A stretch of 64,000 nucleotides of DNA from Methylobacterium sp. Leaf118 (GTDB lineage Bacteria > Pseudomonadota > Alphaproteobacteria > Rhizobiales > Beijerinckiaceae): positions 17,745 to 81,744 of the forward strand of contig NZ_CAKLBV010000016.1 in assembly GCF_920984675.1 (NCBI RefSeq), in the 5' to 3' direction. Numbering within the stretch: position 1 is the first letter of the stretch; each line of letters opens with the position of its first letter. Shown in pieces: positions 1 to 8,962 of this stretch. The notes below the pieces were generated by a model. The model was not told where the DNA came from and ran no database searches. It was given only the letters and a program-made list of their open reading frames with translations. The position numbers and the translations under genes were made by a program.

Positions 1-316
1 CCTCCGGTCCCGCGGCTGCGCCTGCGGCCCTGACCGTTGTGGCGGCCTGCCCGCCCCGTTCTTTCACGCGGCCCTTGATGTCCTCGACTTGCGCCCGCAA
101 GTCATCCTGCCGCCTTCAAGCGGCATCAGCGCGCTACAGACCGAAATCCGAGGCGGCGTCGATTGTCGTCTGGGCGAAGCCAGCTGCCTTCTGCTTGGTC
201 TCGCGCAGACACGGGCCAATCTCTCGCCGTGCCTGTGACAGCCTCGTCTCGAACGCCGGCCGTCCGCCTTCCGGCGGATCGATGCGGCCAGTCCCGACAT
301 CCGAAACCTTGTTCAT
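1..316 (-). pseudogene. Decayed DUF883/YqjD-like reading frame, cut by the window edge
   Basis: From an ATG at 316 the minus strand encodes about 60 residues (start MNKVSDVGTG, with KQKAAGFAQTTIDAASDFG near the end), then a TAG at 136-134, five codons, a TGA at 118-116, and in the same frame 38 more codons (DDLRAQVEDIKGRVKERGG) to the window edge. The residues on both sides have the charged, alanine-rich, helical look of small YqjD/DUF883-like or phasin-like proteins. The frame is kept across both stops, so I read it as one gene broken by two nonsense mutations. A short intact 60-residue protein is the alternative. Family assignment is by eye only. Confidence 0.45.
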
Positions 317-862
317 CCTCCGACCATCGCGCCTTCCTCTGCGGTTATCCGCAATTCATCGCTCTGTCAGCAGAGGAGGGAACTTCGAGTGACAAAAACA
401 GCACAATGAATCAGGAACTCTGTCACCACTCCGACTGTACGAACCGATGATTTCGACAGACAAAGGCCCGCTTCTTGCTTCGAGCCTCCGAAACCCATCG
501 CCGGCATCCTGGGGCTCCGTCGTCCCATCCCCGTGCGCCCGCGTCGCGATGCACCCCGCCCCGCAGCGTCACGACGCGTCTTGCGACAGCGTCCGGACGC
601 GGCCGCCCCTCGGCGGGCCGGCCGTTCGGGGGGGCTTTCAGGAGGGTCTTCGCGGCATTCGGCAACTCTTCCAGACCCTCCGGGCCCTCATGGAGGTCAA
701 AACCCCTCCGGCAATCTCAAGGGGCCGATGGCGTGAGCGGGGGAAAATCTGCGCATGCGGACATGCCCGCGATCGTCGTCCTTCGAGGATCGTCCGCGCC
801 ATGCCGCAGACGTGCGGGCCCGCTCGGACGGCGGGTGCGCGGGCCTCGGTCCGAGGAACGCC
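317..862. other. Gene-free stretch
   Basis: No reading frame here has a convincing start, ribosome binding site or recognisable protein. Long open frames such as the plus-strand frame at 447-866 are arginine/proline-rich translations typical of GC-rich noncoding DNA. No clear hairpin, promoter or repeat is visible. Confidence 0.5.
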
Positions 863-1489
863 CTAGACGGCCGGCTCACCACGGCGGTGCCACGAGGCGA
901 AGGGCTGGTCCTCCGCGCCGGAGCCGAGCGGGCACTGAACCATGACGCTGTCGCTCCAGCGCCCGTACTTGTAGCCGATGGCCGGGAGGTAGCCGACGCG
1001 CACGAACCCGCAGGCCTCGTGCAGACGCAACGACGCCTCGTTCTTCGCGTCGATATAGCCGATCATCTGCCGGTAGCCGCCGGCCGCGCAGGCCTCGATC
1101 AGCGCGGGCAGGAGGCGCCGGCCGATGCCCGCGTGCAGGTGGTCGGGATGCACGTAGATCGAGTGCTTGAGGGTGTAGCGGTAGGCCGGGCGCTTGCGGA
1201 AGGGCACGGCGTAGGCATAGCCCGCGACCTGCCCGTCCCGCTCCGCCACGAGGTGGGGCAGGCGCTTGCTGCGCATGTTCTTGCGCCGCCGCTTGAGCTC
1301 GTCGGGCAGCAGGCGCTCCTCCTCGAAGTCGCCCGCGTCGCCGACCCCCCTGCGGATGTGGCGCTCGTAGATCGCGATCATCGCCGGCACGTCGGCATCC
1401 GACGAGGGCCGGATCACCATGTCCGGCCAATCGGCCGGATCGGCCGGCTCCGAGCGATGCGGGGCGCCCTCCTGCGCGCCTGGCGCCAT
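863..1489 (-). CDS. GNAT family N-acetyltransferase (phosphinothricin acetyltransferase-like)
   Basis: Probable cytoplasmic acetyl-CoA-dependent N-acetyltransferase of about 208 residues. The fold is recognisable from the opening IRPSSDADVPAMIAIYERHI, the acetyl-CoA loop VHPDHLHAGIGRRLL and the late strand ASLRLHEACGFVRVGYL, as in PAT-type GNATs. I chose the ATG at 1489 because it overlaps the stop of the upstream decarboxylase gene as TGATG and is preceded by GAGGGCG; an internal ATG at 1420 (MVIRPSS) is the alternative and would remove a poorly conserved leader. The coupling suggests both proteins act on related amines, which is inference; the substrate is unknown. Confidence 0.85.
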   Translation of the reverse strand: MAPGAQEGAPHRSEPADPADWPDMVIRPSSDADVPAMIAIYERHIRRGVGDAGDFEEERLLPDELKRRRKNMRSKRLPHLVAERDGQVAGYAYAVPFRKRPAYRYTLKHSIYVHPDHLHAGIGRRLLPALIEACAAGGYRQMIGYIDAKNEASLRLHEACGFVRVGYLPAIGYKYGRWSDSVMVQCPLGSGAEDQPFASWHRRGEPAV

Positions 1490-3834
1490 CAGGCGCCCTC
1501 GCGCAGGACGTAGGTGTGGAAGCGGATGCGGCCGTCCGGATCGGTCTCGCGGTAGACGCCCTGGATCTCCGCCTCGAAGCCCGGGAACAGGTTGGAGGCG
1601 GCTTCGAACATCTTGAAGTAGTCGAGCATCGGCTTGGCCCGCGCGTCGAGCCGCTCGCCCGGCAGCACCGTTCCGATGCCCGGGGGATAGACCAGCATCA
1701 GGGTCGTGGCGATGCGCCCCTCGGCCTCGGCGATCGGCACGTAATCCACCCGGTTGCGCGTCAGCATCTGCGCGGCGGCCTTGGGCGGCATCACCATCTC
1801 GGGCAGGTGCTCGGGCATGAACTGCTTGCGCTGGAGCGCCGAGGTGCCCGACTCGCGGTGGAAGGCGTGGTAGTCGGCGCAGAGGTCGCGCAGGCGCACG
1901 CCGCGGTAGCGCTTGGGCCGCGCCCGCACGAATTCCGGCATGGCGTCGTCGAGCAGCACGTTGTCGTCGTGCAGCCGCTTGAAGGCGACGAGGCCGGAGA
2001 TCAGCGTGCCGGCCTTGGACGACTCGACGCCCGGCGTCAGCAGGAAGAGCAGCGAGTTCAGATCGTTCTTCTCCGGGACGATCCGGTTCTCGCGCAGGTA
2101 CTGCGCCACGATCGGCGCGGGCACGCCGTGATCGGCATAGGCGCCGGTCTTGCGGTCGAAGCCGGGCGTCAGCACCGTGAGCTTGTTCGGATCGGTGATG
2201 GCGAAGCCCGGGGCGACATGGGTGAAGCCGTGCCAGGCGGCGCCCGGCGTCAGTTCCCAGTAGCGGGCATCCGCGGCGAGCGCGTCGGTCGGCACCGCCT
2301 CCCACGGGGTCTCGGTGCCGTCGGGGCCGGTCACCACGTCGGGCACGAAGGGATCGAAGAACCAGCGCCGCTTCGGGTCGGCCTCGCGCTCCTCGAATTC
2401 CTTGCGGATCGCCCGCGCCTTCTTGCGCCACTCGATGCCGAGCCGAATCGTGTCGTCCCACAGGACCACGCCGGAGCGGCCCTTCATCATCTGCGCGCCG
2501 ACATCGAGCGAGGCGAAGATCGGATAGAACGGCGAGGTCGAGGCATGCACCAGGAAGCTCTCGTTGAGCCGCTTGTGCTCGACCCGCCGGGTCTGGCCGC
2601 GGATATGCCCGTCCCGGGTATGGATCTGCGAGGCCTGGGAGAAGCTGGCCAGCTGCTTGTGGGTCGATTGCGTGGCGATGATCCCGGGCGAGGTCTCGTC
2701 GAGCCCGGTCAGACCCATGGCGAAGCGGCGCTGGTAGAGCGGGTGGAACTTCATGAAGCCCGCCCAGGCCTCGTCGAACAGGATGTAGTCGCACAGGTGG
2801 CCGATCCGCTCGACGATCTCCTGGGCGTCGTAGATCGTGCCGTCATAGGTGCATTGCTCGATGACGGCGCAGCGGAACGGGCGCTCCTTGCGCCACGCCT
2901 CCTTGTCCTTCACCAGCGGATTCATCCGGATTTTGTCGCGGATCCGCTCTTCGTCGAAGGCCTCGTGATAGATCGGCCCGATCAGGCCGTAGGCGTTGCG
3001 GTCGGTCTCGAGAAAAATCGGGATGCCACCGGCGAGCAGCAGGGCACCGTGATGGGCGGCCTTGTGGTTGTTGCGGTCGAACAGGACGAGGTCGTCCTCG
3101 GCCACCAGCGAGCCCAGCACGACCTTGTTCGAGGCCGAGGTGCCGTTGAGGACGAAGTAGGTCTTCTCCGCGCCGAAGATCGCGGCGGCTTCCTTCTGGG
3201 CCTTCAGCGCAGGGCCTTCGTGGGTGAGGAGGTCGCCCAGATCCAGGACGGAATTGTCCAAATCATCGCGAAAAATCGCCTCGCCGAGATGCTCGACGAA
3301 AATCCGGCCGATCGGCGAGCGATTGTAGAAAATGCCGCCGTTGTGGCCGGGGCAGGTCCAGAGCTGGTTGCCCTCCTCGGCGTAGTCGACCAGCGCGCCG
3401 AAGAACGGCGTCTTGAGGGTGTCGGCGTACTGCGTGACGCGCGAGACGAGGCCGCGGGCGATGAATTCGGGGGTCTCTTCCGCCAGGAAGATGTAGCCGT
3501 CGATGAAGTCGAGGAGCTCGACCGGGATGTCCTCCAGCCGCTTGCGGCGGACCATGATGACGATCGGCATCTCGAGGCCGCGCTTGCGCATCATGTCGAT
3601 GAGGGCGGCAGCCTTCCCCTCCAGCCCGCGCTTGCCCCAATCGACCACGAGGCAGCCGACGGCGGAATCGGTCTGGACCGCGATCGAGGCGTCCTCGACA
3701 CGGCGCGCCCGCACCACCTCGAAGCCGCGCGCCTCGACGGCTGCCACGATCTGCTCGACCCGCGCGCCCTCCAGGTCGCCCGGCTCGAAGGTGGGCGTGC
3801 ACATCAGGACGGTGAAGCGGCGGTGAAAATCCAT
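1489..3834 (-). CDS. Orn/Lys/Arg-type PLP-dependent amino acid decarboxylase
   Basis: Fold-type I decarboxylase of 781 residues, the usual length for inducible ornithine, lysine or arginine decarboxylases. It has an N-terminal receiver-like wing domain (about residues 1-130), then the PLP domain with CPGHNGGIFYNRSPIG and the Schiff-base lysine in ATQSTHKQLASFSQAS at about residue 391, and a C-terminal domain. The reaction makes a polyamine and CO2; I cannot tell which amino acid is used. Start at 3834 (MDFHRRFTVLMC) fits the domain edge; an ATG at 3882 would add 16 residues. It is the first gene of a two-gene unit with the GNAT gene. Confidence 0.9.
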   Translation of the reverse strand: MDFHRRFTVLMCTPTFEPGDLEGARVEQIVAAVEARGFEVVRARRVEDASIAVQTDSAVGCLVVDWGKRGLEGKAAALIDMMRKRGLEMPIVIMVRRKRLEDIPVELLDFIDGYIFLAEETPEFIARGLVSRVTQYADTLKTPFFGALVDYAEEGNQLWTCPGHNGGIFYNRSPIGRIFVEHLGEAIFRDDLDNSVLDLGDLLTHEGPALKAQKEAAAIFGAEKTYFVLNGTSASNKVVLGSLVAEDDLVLFDRNNHKAAHHGALLLAGGIPIFLETDRNAYGLIGPIYHEAFDEERIRDKIRMNPLVKDKEAWRKERPFRCAVIEQCTYDGTIYDAQEIVERIGHLCDYILFDEAWAGFMKFHPLYQRRFAMGLTGLDETSPGIIATQSTHKQLASFSQASQIHTRDGHIRGQTRRVEHKRLNESFLVHASTSPFYPIFASLDVGAQMMKGRSGVVLWDDTIRLGIEWRKKARAIRKEFEEREADPKRRWFFDPFVPDVVTGPDGTETPWEAVPTDALAADARYWELTPGAAWHGFTHVAPGFAITDPNKLTVLTPGFDRKTGAYADHGVPAPIVAQYLRENRIVPEKNDLNSLLFLLTPGVESSKAGTLISGLVAFKRLHDDNVLLDDAMPEFVRARPKRYRGVRLRDLCADYHAFHRESGTSALQRKQFMPEHLPEMVMPPKAAAQMLTRNRVDYVPIAEAEGRIATTLMLVYPPGIGTVLPGERLDARAKPMLDYFKMFEAASNLFPGFEAEIQGVYRETDPDGRIRFHTYVLREGA

Positions 3835-3932
3835 GGAGCCGGGCTCTTTTCGTGAGGGTCGAACCCTGCCTTTCCGGCCCATCCGCGACGATTCGATGAC
3901 ACTCGGCCGCGATCTGCGACCGGCCGTCCCGC

Positions 3933-4115
3933 TCAGTCGGGCTGGAACCAGGACGGCACGGCGCGCAGCAGGGTCAGGACGGCGGCGGCCGCCAAGGCCG
4001 CGCCCAGGGTGATCTCGGCCGAATGGGCGTAGCCCGCCCGTTCGAGCACGGCAGAGGCGGAAGCAATCGTCAGGCCGATGCCGAGGGAGAGGAGGTGGGC
4101 GGGCGGCGTGCTCAT
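3933..4115 (-). CDS. Small two-helix membrane protein, unknown function
   Basis: A 60-residue protein starting MSTPPAHLLSLGIGLTIASA with two hydrophobic stretches (about residues 8-24 and 35-50) and a short C-terminal tail ending WFQPD. It resembles no named family that I recognise. The long in-frame extension upstream of the ATG runs through a tandem repeat and reads as lysine/proline repeats, so I do not accept it. The gene lies 98 bases upstream of the decarboxylase gene on the same strand and could be co-transcribed with it. Confidence 0.55.
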   Translation of the reverse strand: MSTPPAHLLSLGIGLTIASASAVLERAGYAHSAEITLGAALAAAAVLTLLRAVPSWFQPD

Positions 4116-4199
4116 GGGACCCACCCTAACCGATGCGGCTTGCGCGAGCATGGTGCCGCCCGCTTCGCGATCGCGTGAGCCTAAAGCCTGGGTTCGGGG

Positions 4200-4324
4200 C
4201 TTGAGGCCGAGGCTTCGGGCCTGGCTTGGGCTTGAAGCCGAGGCTTGGGGCCTGGGCTTGGGCTTGGGCTTGAAGCCGAGGCTTGGGGCCTGGGCTTGGG
4301 CTTGAGGCCGAGGCTTGGGCCCGG
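4200..4324. repeat. Imperfect tandem repeat, units of 31, 38, 32 and 24+ bp
   Basis: Four head-to-tail units each begin CTTGA(A/G)GCCGAGGCTT: 4200-4230, 4231-4268, 4269-4300 and a partial unit 4301-4324. The first 32 bases of units two and three are identical, and the 38-bp unit contains an extra GGGCTT step. The array fills much of the 337-base divergent gap (4116-4452) between the small membrane protein and the GGDEF-EAL gene; the rest of the gap shows nothing clear. Units abut without spacers, so it is not a CRISPR. Confidence 0.85.
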
Positions 4325-4452
4325 CCGCGCCCCCCGCTCGGCCGGACGCGCGGAGCAGGACAACCGCGCATGGTCCATGCAACCCGCCATAAGTTCACCT
4401 TAACCCCAGGGGGGCTAAGCCTCGGACGACGAGCGAGACGGCCCGGGGCATC

Positions 4453-6861
4453 ATGCAGGCGCATGCGGAACATCGCGGAAGCCCGGGGGGACGATCCGCT
4501 GGCGCGGAGAATCGCCCCCATCCGGGTTCGCCCGAACTCGACCCCCTGTCGGAGACGATCCGGGAGCGGGTCCTCGTCACCGGGCTGACGCTCGGCCTGA
4601 TCGTCGTCGGTCTCGTCGCGGTCGTCCTCGGCGCGGAGTTCGGCCTCGGCCGGGCGCAGCGCGTGGGCATCGTCGTGGGCACGGGCGGCCTGGCCCTGCT
4701 GCTCGTCGCCCTGATGACGGTGCGGCTCGCCCAGGCGATCGGCCAAGCGGCGCAGGCCGCCCAGGACATGGCCGCGGAGATCGCGGCGGTCGCCCCGGCC
4801 GACGCGTCCCCCCCCGCGCCCGGCCGCGCCAGTCTCCTCGAATTCGACCGGCTGCTCGCGTCTCTCGCGCGCCTGCGCGCTGCCCACGACGCGCTCGCCG
4901 GGCGCCGGGAAGCCGAAGGCCGCAGCCCCGAGACCCGGATCGGGACCGCTCTGGCCGCGGGCATCGGCCGGGAGGCGCTCGGCCTCGTGCTGACCGAGGC
5001 CGACGGGCGCGTGGTCCTGTCCACGGCCCCCTCCGCCCACCTGCGCGGGCTCGCCGACGGCGAGGAGGCCGACCTGGCCGACGGGCGCCGCGTCCGGGCC
5101 CGGCGCTGCCCGCTGCCCGATGGCGGCGCCCTGACCCTGCTCCTCGACCTGACGGCCGGGCGTGCCCGCGAGGAGGCCCTGAGCGACCACGCCACCCGGC
5201 TGGACGCGGCCCTGGACACTATGCCCCAGGGCTTCCTGCTCTACGACGACGCCCACCGGCTGCGGGTGGCGAACCGGCGCTATCACGAGATCTTCCGCCT
5301 TCCGCCCGGCGCCCTCGCCCGCGGCATGTCGGCGGCCGACGTGCTGCGCCGCAACGTCGAGGCCGGCAGCCATCCCGGCCGCGACCCGGACGACGTCCTG
5401 GCGGAGATCGATGCCCTCATGCGGATCAGCGCCGCGCCGGCGCAGATCCAGCAGCTCGGCAGCGGACAGGTGGTCTCGGGGGAGATGCACGCGCTGCCCT
5501 GCGGCGGCTTCGTGGCGATCTACGAGGACGTGACCGAGCGCTGGCAGGCGGAGGCCCGCATCGCCTACATGGCCCGCCACGACACGCTGACGAACCTGCC
5601 GAACCGCCTGCTCCTGCGCGAGCGGATCGAGGGGGCGATCACCCTCGCCCGGCGGGATGCGGGCTTCGCGATGCTCTGCCTCGACCTCGACAATTTCAAG
5701 CAGGTCAACGACACCCTGGGCCACGCCGTCGGCGACGAGCTCCTGCGGGCCGTGGCCCACCGGCTGAAGGCCTGCCTGCGCGAAGTCGACACCGTGGCCC
5801 GGCTCGGCGGCGACGAATTCGCGATCATCCAGGCCGGCATCGAGGGGCGGATGGATGCGGCCACCCTGGCCCAGCGCATCCGCGACGTGGTGAGCGCGCC
5901 CTACGTCCTGACCCACCATTCCGTCACGATCGGCGTCAGCATCGGCATCGCGATGGCGCCGGGCGACGGGCTGGAGCCGGACCGCCTGATGCAATGCGCC
6001 GACGTCGCCCTCTACCGCGCCAAGGGCGACGGGCGCGGCGTGTTCCGCTTCTTCGAGGCGGAGATGGATGCCCGCCTCCAGGCCCGGCGCGCCCTGGAAC
6101 TCGACCTGCGCGCCGCCGTCGAGGCGAAGGCGTTCGAGCTGCACTACCAGCCGATCTACGATCTCGCGGCGGAGCGGATCTGCGGCTTCGAGGCGCTGCT
6201 GCGCTGGACCCACCCGACCCGCGGCCGGGTCTCGCCCGCCGAGTTCGTGCCGCTCGCCGAGGAGATCGGCCTGATCGTGCCGCTGGGCGAGTGGGTGCTG
6301 GCCCAGGCCTGCCGCGAGGCGGCGGGCTGGCCCGACGACCTCAAGGTCGCGGTCAACGTCTCGGCGGCGCAGTTCACCTCCGCGGAGCTGATCGGCACGG
6401 TGAGCGCCGCGCTCGCCGCGAGCGGCCTGCCGGCCCGGCGGCTGGAGCTGGAGATCACCGAGAGCGTGCTGCTCGTGAACGGCAACGCCACGGTCGCGAT
6501 CCTGCACGCCCTGCGGGGCTTGGGGACCCGCATCGCCATGGACGATTTCGGCACGGGCTATTCCTCGCTGAGCTACCTGCGCAGCTTCCCCTTCGACAAG
6601 ATGAAGATCGACCAGTGCTTCACCCGCGACCTCACGGTCGAGCAGAGCTCCGGCTTCATCGTGCGGGCGGTCATCAGCCTCGCCTGCAGCCTCGGCATGA
6701 CGACCACCGCGGAGGGTGTCGAGACGCCCGAGCAGCTCGCCCGCCTGCGCGAAGAGGGCTGCGACGAGGTGCAGGGCTATCTGTTCAGCCGGCCGGTGCC
6801 GGCCTCCGCATTGCCCGCCCTCTTGGAGGTCTGGAACGGGGCCACCCGCCGGGCCGCCTGA
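4453..6861 (+). CDS. Membrane-bound PAS-GGDEF-EAL protein (diguanylate cyclase/phosphodiesterase)
   Basis: An 802-residue c-di-GMP enzyme. Two transmembrane helices occupy about residues 38-90, followed by a variable region, a PAS domain from about residue 250 (LDAALDTMPQGFLLYDD), a GGDEF domain with intact LGGDEFAII near residue 452 and an RxxD inhibitory site (REVD) five residues before it, and an EAL domain with FEALLRW near residue 578, DDFGTGYSS and TAEGVET. Both active sites look intact, so it may both make and break c-di-GMP. The I-site predicts product inhibition. No second signalling gene is adjacent. The start is the first ATG after the tandem-repeat region. Confidence 0.93.
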   Translation: MQAHAEHRGSPGGRSAGAENRPHPGSPELDPLSETIRERVLVTGLTLGLIVVGLVAVVLGAEFGLGRAQRVGIVVGTGGLALLLVALMTVRLAQAIGQAAQAAQDMAAEIAAVAPADASPPAPGRASLLEFDRLLASLARLRAAHDALAGRREAEGRSPETRIGTALAAGIGREALGLVLTEADGRVVLSTAPSAHLRGLADGEEADLADGRRVRARRCPLPDGGALTLLLDLTAGRAREEALSDHATRLDAALDTMPQGFLLYDDAHRLRVANRRYHEIFRLPPGALARGMSAADVLRRNVEAGSHPGRDPDDVLAEIDALMRISAAPAQIQQLGSGQVVSGEMHALPCGGFVAIYEDVTERWQAEARIAYMARHDTLTNLPNRLLLRERIEGAITLARRDAGFAMLCLDLDNFKQVNDTLGHAVGDELLRAVAHRLKACLREVDTVARLGGDEFAIIQAGIEGRMDAATLAQRIRDVVSAPYVLTHHSVTIGVSIGIAMAPGDGLEPDRLMQCADVALYRAKGDGRGVFRFFEAEMDARLQARRALELDLRAAVEAKAFELHYQPIYDLAAERICGFEALLRWTHPTRGRVSPAEFVPLAEEIGLIVPLGEWVLAQACREAAGWPDDLKVAVNVSAAQFTSAELIGTVSAALAASGLPARRLELEITESVLLVNGNATVAILHALRGLGTRIAMDDFGTGYSSLSYLRSFPFDKMKIDQCFTRDLTVEQSSGFIVRAVISLACSLGMTTTAEGVETPEQLARLREEGCDEVQGYLFSRPVPASALPALLEVWNGATRRAA

Positions 6862-6937
6862 TCCCGGAGGCCGCGCCGGGGCGCCATCGCCCCTGCCATG
6901 GCCCTCGCGGGCCGAACCCGGGGCCCGGCTTACGGCC

Positions 6938-7960
6938 TCAGGCCGCCGCCCGCTCCGGCGGGCGCTCACGGGAGACCTTGGCGACCGCCTCCCGCAGGGT
7001 GGCGAGATCCGCCTCCGGGGCCATGCCCGCGGTGGCGAGGTGGCGCCGGTAGGCCCGCGCCCCGGGCCGCCCGTTGAACAGCCCCAGCATGTGGCGGGTG
7101 AAGGCGTGCAGCCGCGTGCCGGCGGCCAGCGCGTCGTGGATCGTCGGCGCCAGCGCCTCGATGGCCGCGAAGGCGTCCGCGACGGGCGCCGGCTCGCCGA
7201 ACAGCGCGGGATCGACCTCGAGAAGCAGCGCAGGTTCGGTATAGGCGGCCCGCCCCACCATCACCCCGTCGACCTCCGCGAGCCGGGCCCGGGCCGCGGC
7301 GAGGTCCGCGATGCCGCCGTTGACCGCGATCGGCAGTCCCGGCCGGGCCGCCTTGAGACGAGCGACGCGGCTGTAATCGAGGGGCGGCACGTCCCGGTTC
7401 TCCCGGGGCGAGAGGCCCTTCAGCCAGGCCTTGCGGGCATGGACGATCAGCCCGTCGACGCCCGCGGCGACGACCGCCTCCGCCACGGCGTCGAGGGCCT
7501 CCTCGGTGTCCTGATCGTCGACCCCGAGGCGGCACTTGACCGTCACGGGTACGCAGACCGCCGCCTTCATCGCGGCCACGCACTCGCCGACGAGGGCCGG
7601 CTCGCGCATCAGGCAGGCGCCGAAGCGACCCTCCTGCACCCGGTCGGACGGGCAGCCGACATTGAGGTTGACCTCCGCGTAGCCGAACGCCGCCGCGATC
7701 CGCGCCGCTTGGGCGAGGTCCCCGGGGTTCGAGCCGCCGAGCTGCACCGCCACCGGCTGCTCGCCGGGTCCGAAGCCGAGCAGCCGCTCCCGGTCGCCAT
7801 GCAGCACGGCCCCCGTCGTCACCATCTCGGTGTAGAGCCGGGCCCGGCGCGACAGCGTGCGGTGGAACGCCCGGCAATTCCGGTCGGTCCAATCCATCAT
7901 GGGGGCCACGCTGAACTGCCACCCGCTGAGCGGGTCGGGAATGTCGATGCCCGCCGTCAC
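6938..7960 (-). CDS. dusA: tRNA-dihydrouridine synthase A
   Basis: FMN enzyme that reduces uridines in the tRNA D-loop, about 340 residues as usual for DusA. The DusA-type start FSVAPMMDWTDRNCRAFHR, the catalytic cysteine in NVGCPSDRVQEGRFGACLM, VKCRLGVDD, HARKAWLKGLSP and GRAAYTEPALL are all present. I chose a GTG at 7960 (VTAGIDIPDPLSGWQ), preceded by GAGAGCGGA, because it gives the family length. Upstream ATGs at 8032 and 8152 would add a low-complexity leader encoded by a 12-bp repeat. The gene appears monocistronic. Confidence 0.92.
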   Translation of the reverse strand: MTAGIDIPDPLSGWQFSVAPMMDWTDRNCRAFHRTLSRRARLYTEMVTTGAVLHGDRERLLGFGPGEQPVAVQLGGSNPGDLAQAARIAAAFGYAEVNLNVGCPSDRVQEGRFGACLMREPALVGECVAAMKAAVCVPVTVKCRLGVDDQDTEEALDAVAEAVVAAGVDGLIVHARKAWLKGLSPRENRDVPPLDYSRVARLKAARPGLPIAVNGGIADLAAARARLAEVDGVMVGRAAYTEPALLLEVDPALFGEPAPVADAFAAIEALAPTIHDALAAGTRLHAFTRHMLGLFNGRPGARAYRRHLATAGMAPEADLATLREAVAKVSRERPPERAAA

Positions 7961-8316
7961 GTCGATCCGCTCTCTATGTCTGTCGCTTGCCGGAACGCTT
8001 GCCTGAACGCTTGCGCGATCGGGTCGGCCCATCGGCCGGCCATGGATCGGCGCCCGTGGGCGGCCCGCCGCCGGGCGGCCCGCATCCCCGAACGCGCACC
8101 GGGGCGCCGGATACCATGGGCGCGCCGCGGGGCCAAAGCGGCGGCGGCCCACCGAGCGCCCGAACCCGGGTCACCGTCTGTCGAAGGGTGTGAAGGCGGC
8201 GCGCCGAGCGTCCTCACGGGCCGACGCGACTGACCTGTGCCGTTGAACATCTTGTGTTTTGCGCAGCCGAGACACTGCGGCTAGCGTCTTTTTCAGTCGG
8301 GTCGAAAGGGCTTACA
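7961..8316. other. Intergenic region with a 12-bp triple repeat upstream of dusA
   Basis: No gene is supported. Three 12-bp units lie at 7984-7995, 7996-8007 and 8008-8019, sharing the core CGCTTGC. They sit 23 bases upstream of the proposed dusA start and stay in its frame, reading as four-residue repeats (ASVQ, ASVP) if translation began further upstream. The rest of the stretch is GC-rich and shows no clear promoter. Confidence 0.6.
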
Positions 8317-8838
8317 GTGTTTTCCAGTCGTTTTGCACGGGCTGCGGTCGGTGCCGTCGCTCTTTTGATGCTGGCCAGCGGGCCTGTCCTCGCGAAAAAG
8401 GTCAAAGTCGTCCCCGGCGATCCGCCGATCACGGTCGATATTCCTGCGACCTGGGAAGTCACGGACAGCAAGCGGGGCATTCAAGCGAACACCGCCGATG
8501 AGGAAATCTATATTTGGTTTGAAAACTATAAGCCAAGCCAATTCGCTAAGATCTTGGATGAGCACAACAAGTATTTTGACGAACAGGGCGTGACCGTCAC
8601 CGGGGCAGCCAAGCAGGACGAAAAAGCCTATCCGAACTTCGTGATCAAGAAATCAGATTATCCCGCGACCTACGAGGGCAAGCCGACCGTCCTGCGCTAC
8701 CTTTCGATCGTGCCGCGGTCGGAGGAGAAGCGCCACCTGCTGATTTGTTACTGGGCCTCGCCGGACGCCGACAAGGAATACGCCGACGAGATGGAAAAGA
8801 TGATGAAGAGCTTGGGCGCGTCCATCGACGAACAGTGA
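8317..8838 (+). CDS. Secreted hypothetical protein with atypical, AT-richer codon use
   Basis: About 173 residues, beginning at a GTG at 8317 that has AAAGGG seven bases upstream. Residues 1-26 form a signal peptide (FARAAVGAVALLMLASGPVLA then KK), so the protein is probably periplasmic. The mature part carries PPITVDIPATWEV, EEIYIWFENYKPSQF and a lysine/glutamate-rich end. I do not recognise a family. Codons such as TAT, TTT, AAA and AAG are common between about 8490 and 8650, unlike neighbouring genes, which suggests recent acquisition or unusual selection. It is followed by an 8-bp stem hairpin at 8847-8879. Confidence 0.75.
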   Translation: MFSSRFARAAVGAVALLMLASGPVLAKKVKVVPGDPPITVDIPATWEVTDSKRGIQANTADEEIYIWFENYKPSQFAKILDEHNKYFDEQGVTVTGAAKQDEKAYPNFVIKKSDYPATYEGKPTVLRYLSIVPRSEEKRHLLICYWASPDADKEYADEMEKMMKSLGASIDEQ

Positions 8839-8846
8839 CGGCGCTG

Positions 8847-8879
8847 GGCCGCTCCGGGCCGGGATCGCCCTGAGCGGCC
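8847..8879 (+). terminator. Possible hairpin terminator after the secreted protein gene
   Basis: GGCCGCTC at 8847-8854 pairs with GAGCGGCC at 8872-8879 around a 17-base loop, starting nine bases after the stop codon. There is no T-run, so function is uncertain. Confidence 0.35.
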
Positions 8880-8937
8880 GGTCGCCCGCGCGGTGGCGCG
8901 GGCCGCCCGCGCCGGCATGCCCCGAAGCCGGCGGCCC

Positions 8938-8962
8938 GGAACCCGAACGCTCAAGCTTCGTT
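8938..8962 (+). promoter_or_regulatory. EcfG-type general stress promoter candidate
   Basis: GGAAC at 8938-8942 and CGTT at 8959-8962 are separated by exactly 16 bases, matching the alphaproteobacterial EcfG promoter consensus (GGAAC, 16-17 bases, CGTT). It lies about 78 bases upstream of the start of the glycine-zipper gene. The site is also part of an imperfect inverted repeat (GGAACCC, AACG, loop, CGTT, GGGTTCC; 8938-8969), so an RNA hairpin or repressor site is an alternative reading. Confidence 0.55.

Noticed and set aside
447..866. Plus-strand frames in the first kilobase as genes
   Set aside because: No ribosome binding site, no recognisable domain, and arginine/proline-rich translation in several overlapping frames.
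1516..3855. 779-codon open frame opposite the decarboxylase gene
   Set aside because: Shadow of a clear decarboxylase gene; no recognisable motif and no convincing start.
4200..4324. Possible CRISPR array
   Set aside because: The units are adjacent with no unique spacers and vary in length; it is a tandem repeat.
4126..6969. 947-codon open frame opposite the GGDEF-EAL gene
   Set aside because: Antisense shadow running through a tandem repeat and an intact GGDEF-EAL gene.
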